From assembly GCA_005882525.1 (NCBI GenBank), contig VBGO01000119.1:1-7667 (forward strand): DNA of 7,667 nucleotides, in the 5' to 3' direction. Within the stretch, counting starts at the first letter, position 1; the number at the start of each line of letters is the position of its first letter. This stretch comes from Chloroflexota bacterium. GTDB lineage: Bacteria; Chloroflexota; Dormibacteria; CF-121. Made by a program: the position numbers and the translations under genes. Below the pieces are notes generated by a model. That model had not been told where the DNA came from. It saw only the letters and a list, made by a program, of their open reading frames with translations, and searched no databases. Below, one piece after another: positions 5,527 to 7,667 of this stretch.

Positions 5527-6645
5527 TCAAATTTCTTGTCCGGTTTCGAGCAGGGTTGTGTATCGTCGCGCCCGCCTTCGAACACCCACGATCGAACCGG
5601 CCAGCGGGAATGCAGTGAACAGAAGGAGGCAAGCGCTGATTAATAGATCACTGGAATCGCGCGAGTCGGAAAAGAAATGGCCGAAGCCGAAAACGATTCC
5701 CACGGCGATCCATGGCCAAGCGAATACCGCTCCGAGCCACCAATCTTGGCGACCGATCCGAAGAAAATACCAACCGGCGCCAAATGCCAAACTGGCACCC
5801 ACGAGCGTGAGTGTTACCTGTACAACTGACGCAAAGAGATCCGGGGGGTTGGCAGACCATCCCGGACCCTGCAAGCCCCAAAAAAGAGCGAAAACGAACA
5901 TGATGGGAAAATTGAGACAGCCTGCGGCGACGTAAGCTGCGACTCTAACCGCATCAGGCCAATCGTCGAGCGGGTCCTCGATGTCTGGCGTTTCAGCCCT
6001 GGCAGGACGCTCATCCGTCAGTCCAGGATGTTCCCAGACAAGGCCGCCGCCTGCGGTGCGGATGCCGACTACCAGAGCACTCCGCGCCGTGTACTCGACG
6101 GTGCCCTGGAACGCGATCTCATCTCCGACTGTATCGGTAAGCCAACTCGTAGATTTCTTGCCAACGGCCACTCTGACACGAGATCGCACCAAATCGGCGG
6201 CTTCTGTCGTTATCGACAGCTGAGTTTCGCCCACAATCAGTTTGCAGACACGCCTGGAACTAGATTCAGCGCTCGTGGTTCTGTCCGTGAGGCCAATCGT
6301 CCCGCTTGCGCGGAGGATCTTTCTGTCGGCTAAGTCCTCGCTGACGCGAGACCAGTTGGACCACGTCAGAACCAACAGAGTTGCTGCAATCAACCCTACT
6401 GGGAAAGCGATCAGCGTGGCCGTACCGCCCGCGACAGCCAGCAAAATTGTCACGACCACCAGCACGCCACCTGCTGCCCCGAACAAGAGGCTCTGAAGCT
6501 GTCTTTTGGCGCGAAGGACCCGTGCGACGTCCGAGCTCATTGGAATCTCGGAGATTCGAATCGGGGGTTCGGACTTCGTGCTAGGGCTCACGGGAATGTC
6601 ACATTCTGATGCCGAGCCGTCTCCCTCTATGCGCGAGAGTGTCAA
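5527..6645 (-). CDS. Six-helix membrane protein of unknown function
   Basis: I do not recognise this protein. The longest frame (372 residues) starts at TTG 6645; ATG 6540 (residue 36, MSSDVARVLRAKRQLQS) is an equally likely start, since the first 35 residues are polar and unstructured. Two membrane helices lie at about 53-72 and 75-94. A soluble domain with alternating strands follows at about 95-225, including KLIVGETQLSITTEAADLV and DEIAFQGTVEYTARSALVV. Four more helices lie near 233-256, 272-295, 303-322 and 334-354, and a basic tail RRRARRYTTLL ends the protein. The even number of helices and the basic tail suggest that both ends and the middle domain face the cytoplasm. There is no signal peptide or catalytic motif. 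It stands alone between the tRNA-Pro copies P2 and P3. Confidence 0.75.
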   Translation of the reverse strand: MTLSRIEGDGSASECDIPVSPSTKSEPPIRISEIPMSSDVARVLRAKRQLQSLLFGAAGGVLVVVTILLAVAGGTATLIAFPVGLIAATLLVLTWSNWSRVSEDLADRKILRASGTIGLTDRTTSAESSSRRVCKLIVGETQLSITTEAADLVRSRVRVAVGKKSTSWLTDTVGDEIAFQGTVEYTARSALVVGIRTAGGGLVWEHPGLTDERPARAETPDIEDPLDDWPDAVRVAAYVAAGCLNFPIMFVFALFWGLQGPGWSANPPDLFASVVQVTLTLVGASLAFGAGWYFLRIGRQDWWLGAVFAWPWIAVGIVFGFGHFFSDSRDSSDLLISACLLLFTAFPLAGSIVGVRRRARRYTTLLETGQEI

Positions 6646-7063
6646 GCATCAGCCAAAGCCGGTGTAAAGGCTCAGCCGAACCACTGACAAGCTCGCGACC
6701 CTTGGCGATCCGGTCATGAGGTCGGCGGCCACCACGGCAGACGTGAATCCAGGTGCGAGGTAGGTGGGCCGGTCATCATCAGGCGATCCGGTACGGGTTG
6801 CCTTGCGCCGTGCCACCCCTCCAATCTTGTCACTCGCCGTCTCCGTGGCGTAGGCTGCGGGCTAAGCGGGCGGCATCGTCAGGCGATTCCCATTCGGTAC
6901 AGCCAACGATCGGATGCAACCCCTCTCTTCTCGCGCGTGAAATGCACCTATTTGTGAAGTGCCGGGCAGTAGCCATCGAGCAAGACTGCTGCAGAACTGC
7001 TGCAGTAGCACATCGATCGTGTCACGTTATCTCCGCGAGAAGGAAAGGTCTGAGTTCAGAAAT
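6646..7063. other. Intergenic region with no supported gene
   Basis: This stretch of 418 bases has no gene I can support. One small minus-strand frame, ATG 6976 to TGA 6830-6832 (48 residues, ending ESPDDAARLARSLRHGDGE), has plausible composition but no ribosome-binding site or recognised family. GGCGATCCGGT occurs twice, near 6704 and 6784, and a related piece, CATCGTCAGGCGAT, near 6873 echoes CATCATCAGGCGAT near 6775. These may be remains of a duplicated or decayed gene. Confidence 0.4.
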
Positions 7064-7113
7064 TGGTCGGGGGCCCGGGATTTGAACCCGGGGCCTCACG
7101 GTCCCGAACCGTC
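7064..7113 (-). other. 3' half of tRNA-Pro(CGG), attachment-site copy P3
   Basis: This is the best preserved tRNA-Pro half. On the minus strand it has anticodon loop TTCGGGA (7102-7108, anticodon CGG), 3' stem CCGTG, variable AGGCC, a perfectly paired T arm CCGGG/CCCGG around TTCAAAT, acceptor strand GCCCCCG, discriminator A and CCA at 7064-7066. A possible 5' acceptor (CGGGAGG, near 7136-7142) pairs at five of seven positions, but the bases between form no proper D stem, so a complete tRNA is not supported. The strong identity with P1 starts at the anticodon loop, as expected for a recombinase core. Confidence 0.72.
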
Positions 7114-7226
7114 TCGACGGCGTGTCCAGCCAGATCCTCCCGTACCCGCCATGCTCCTCCTGAATACAGATCTCGACGCCTGCGTGTCCACTGGTTACCG
7201 CTGGTGACCGCTCGGTGCCGGGAATG
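7114..7226. repeat. Flanking arm of tRNA-Pro copy P3 with tandem decamers
   Basis: This is the counterpart of 1672-1784, ending in the same CCGGGAATG (7218-7226). At 7191-7220 it has three successive decamers: CTGGTTACCG, CTGGTGACCG and CTCGGTGCCG. Regular tandem decamers next to a tRNA core are what an arm-type recombinase site would look like. The stretch 7227-7348 shows no gene and no clear terminator. Confidence 0.5.
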
Positions 7227-7348
7227 TGTGCCCCGGCAAGCAATATTCGAGGTCGTGCCGCATGTGGTAGTTCTGCTCCCTTGCGCGCGACCGCCGCCCA
7301 GCGGGCCGGCATGGACCGGTGGTTTTACCGAATGCAACGTTTACACGC

Positions 7349-7667
7349 TTATGAATCCGCCAGATGCTCAAGGACGAACGCTTCGACCTCTTCGCTTTTG
7401 CCCTTGACCGCGAATCTCCCGAGTGGGCGGACTGACGCCAGGTCGCGTATGAGCGCATACGTCGGCGCCGAGACCACAACCTGACCCGGGATCGCACCCG
7501 TCTGGAGCCGGGCGGCGAGATTCACAGCGTCACCGTGCGCGACGTAGTTCCGCAGTTCCTCGCTCCCGATGTTGCCTACAAGCGCTGCACCTGTCGCAAT
7601 CCCCACCCGGAATCGGGGGAGCGATGGGTCCTCAGTGACAATGGCCTCGATGGCGCGCTGCATCGCA
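7349..7667 (-). CDS. Class III adenylate/guanylate cyclase, C-terminal part (partial)
   Basis: This is the C-terminal part of a class III nucleotide cyclase catalytic domain, which makes cAMP or cGMP from ATP or GTP. The frame is open at the window edge, so the N terminus lies beyond 7667; the ATG at 7663 is probably internal. Visible motifs are FRVGIATGAALVGNIGSEE, then YVAHGDAVNLAARLQ, which carries the conserved Asn and Arg of the transition-state loop (N and R in VNLAARL), then GQVVVSAPTYALIRD and VRPLGRFAVKGKSEEVEAF, the usual end of the domain. The metal-binding aspartates of the first half are outside the window. The gene stops right after the cyclase domain with LADS, so any sensor or other domain would be N-terminal. 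Nucleotide specificity cannot be read from this part. Confidence 0.88.
   Translation of the reverse strand, partial: AMQRAIEAIVTEDPSLPRFRVGIATGAALVGNIGSEELRNYVAHGDAVNLAARLQTGAIPGQVVVSAPTYALIRDLASVRPLGRFAVKGKSEEVEAFVLEHLADS

Noticed and set aside
6545..6570. T-arm-like GATTCGAATC near the 5' end of the membrane protein gene
   Set aside because: It is a short palindrome with no adjoining anticodon arm or acceptor strand and probably lies in coding sequence.
6753..7085. Plus-strand open frame of 110 codons
   Set aside because: Its composition is not protein-like, it has no family marks and it ends inside the tRNA-Pro copy P3.
7064..7142. Complete 79-base tRNA-Pro gene at P3
   Set aside because: A 5' acceptor with five of seven pairs can be drawn, but the bases between it and the anticodon stem form no usable D stem, and identity with P1 stops at the anticodon loop.

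Overview
The window looks like accessory DNA from a high-GC bacterium. An uncultivated actinobacterium, or a relative from a soil lineage, is the best guess. The hints are GC-rich third positions, GTG and TTG starts, a deazaflavin (F420)-type nitroreductase family protein and a HicB antitoxin of the kind with a C-terminal helix-turn-helix. No marker gene fixes the taxonomy. Nearly all supported genes lie on the minus strand.

Layout from left to right. At 140-790 there is a decayed hicA-hicB toxin-antitoxin pair. hicA is split by about 38 extra bases. hicB has an in-frame TAG that separates its antitoxin domain from its helix-turn-helix. At 892-1526 a single small nitroreductase-like gene sits between two copies of the 3' half of a tRNA-Arg-like sequence. 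At 1622-1784 there is a tRNA-Pro(CGG) 3' half with a long flanking arm. From 1900 to 5221 come a RibD/DHFR-fold reductase, a truncated plus-strand hypothetical gene, a two-gene ABC-2 exporter (permease and ATPase) and a VapBC-type toxin-antitoxin pair. A short tRNA-Pro scar with hairpins follows at 5280-5352. At 5527-6645 there is a six-helix membrane protein of unknown function. A second full tRNA-Pro 3' half with its arm lies at 7064-7226. Last is the C-terminal end of a class III nucleotide cyclase, cut by the window edge.

The main pattern is a set of five tRNA 3'-half sequences (two Arg-like, three Pro-like). All are on the minus strand, and most begin at the anticodon loop and run to the acceptor end, which is the usual attachment core of tRNA-targeting tyrosine recombinases. 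Four of them have tandem 10-11 base direct repeats nearby that look like recombinase arm-binding sites. They divide the window into segments of one to a few genes, several with damaged ends. No recombinase gene is visible. The simplest reading is an integration hotspot with repeated acquisition and decay. A cassette-like exchange system using tRNA-derived sites is a more speculative reading.

Functionally, the ABC ATPase and permease overlap by 8 bases and must form one exporter. VapB and VapC overlap by 4 bases and form one toxin-antitoxin unit. I see no evidence that the other genes act in one pathway.
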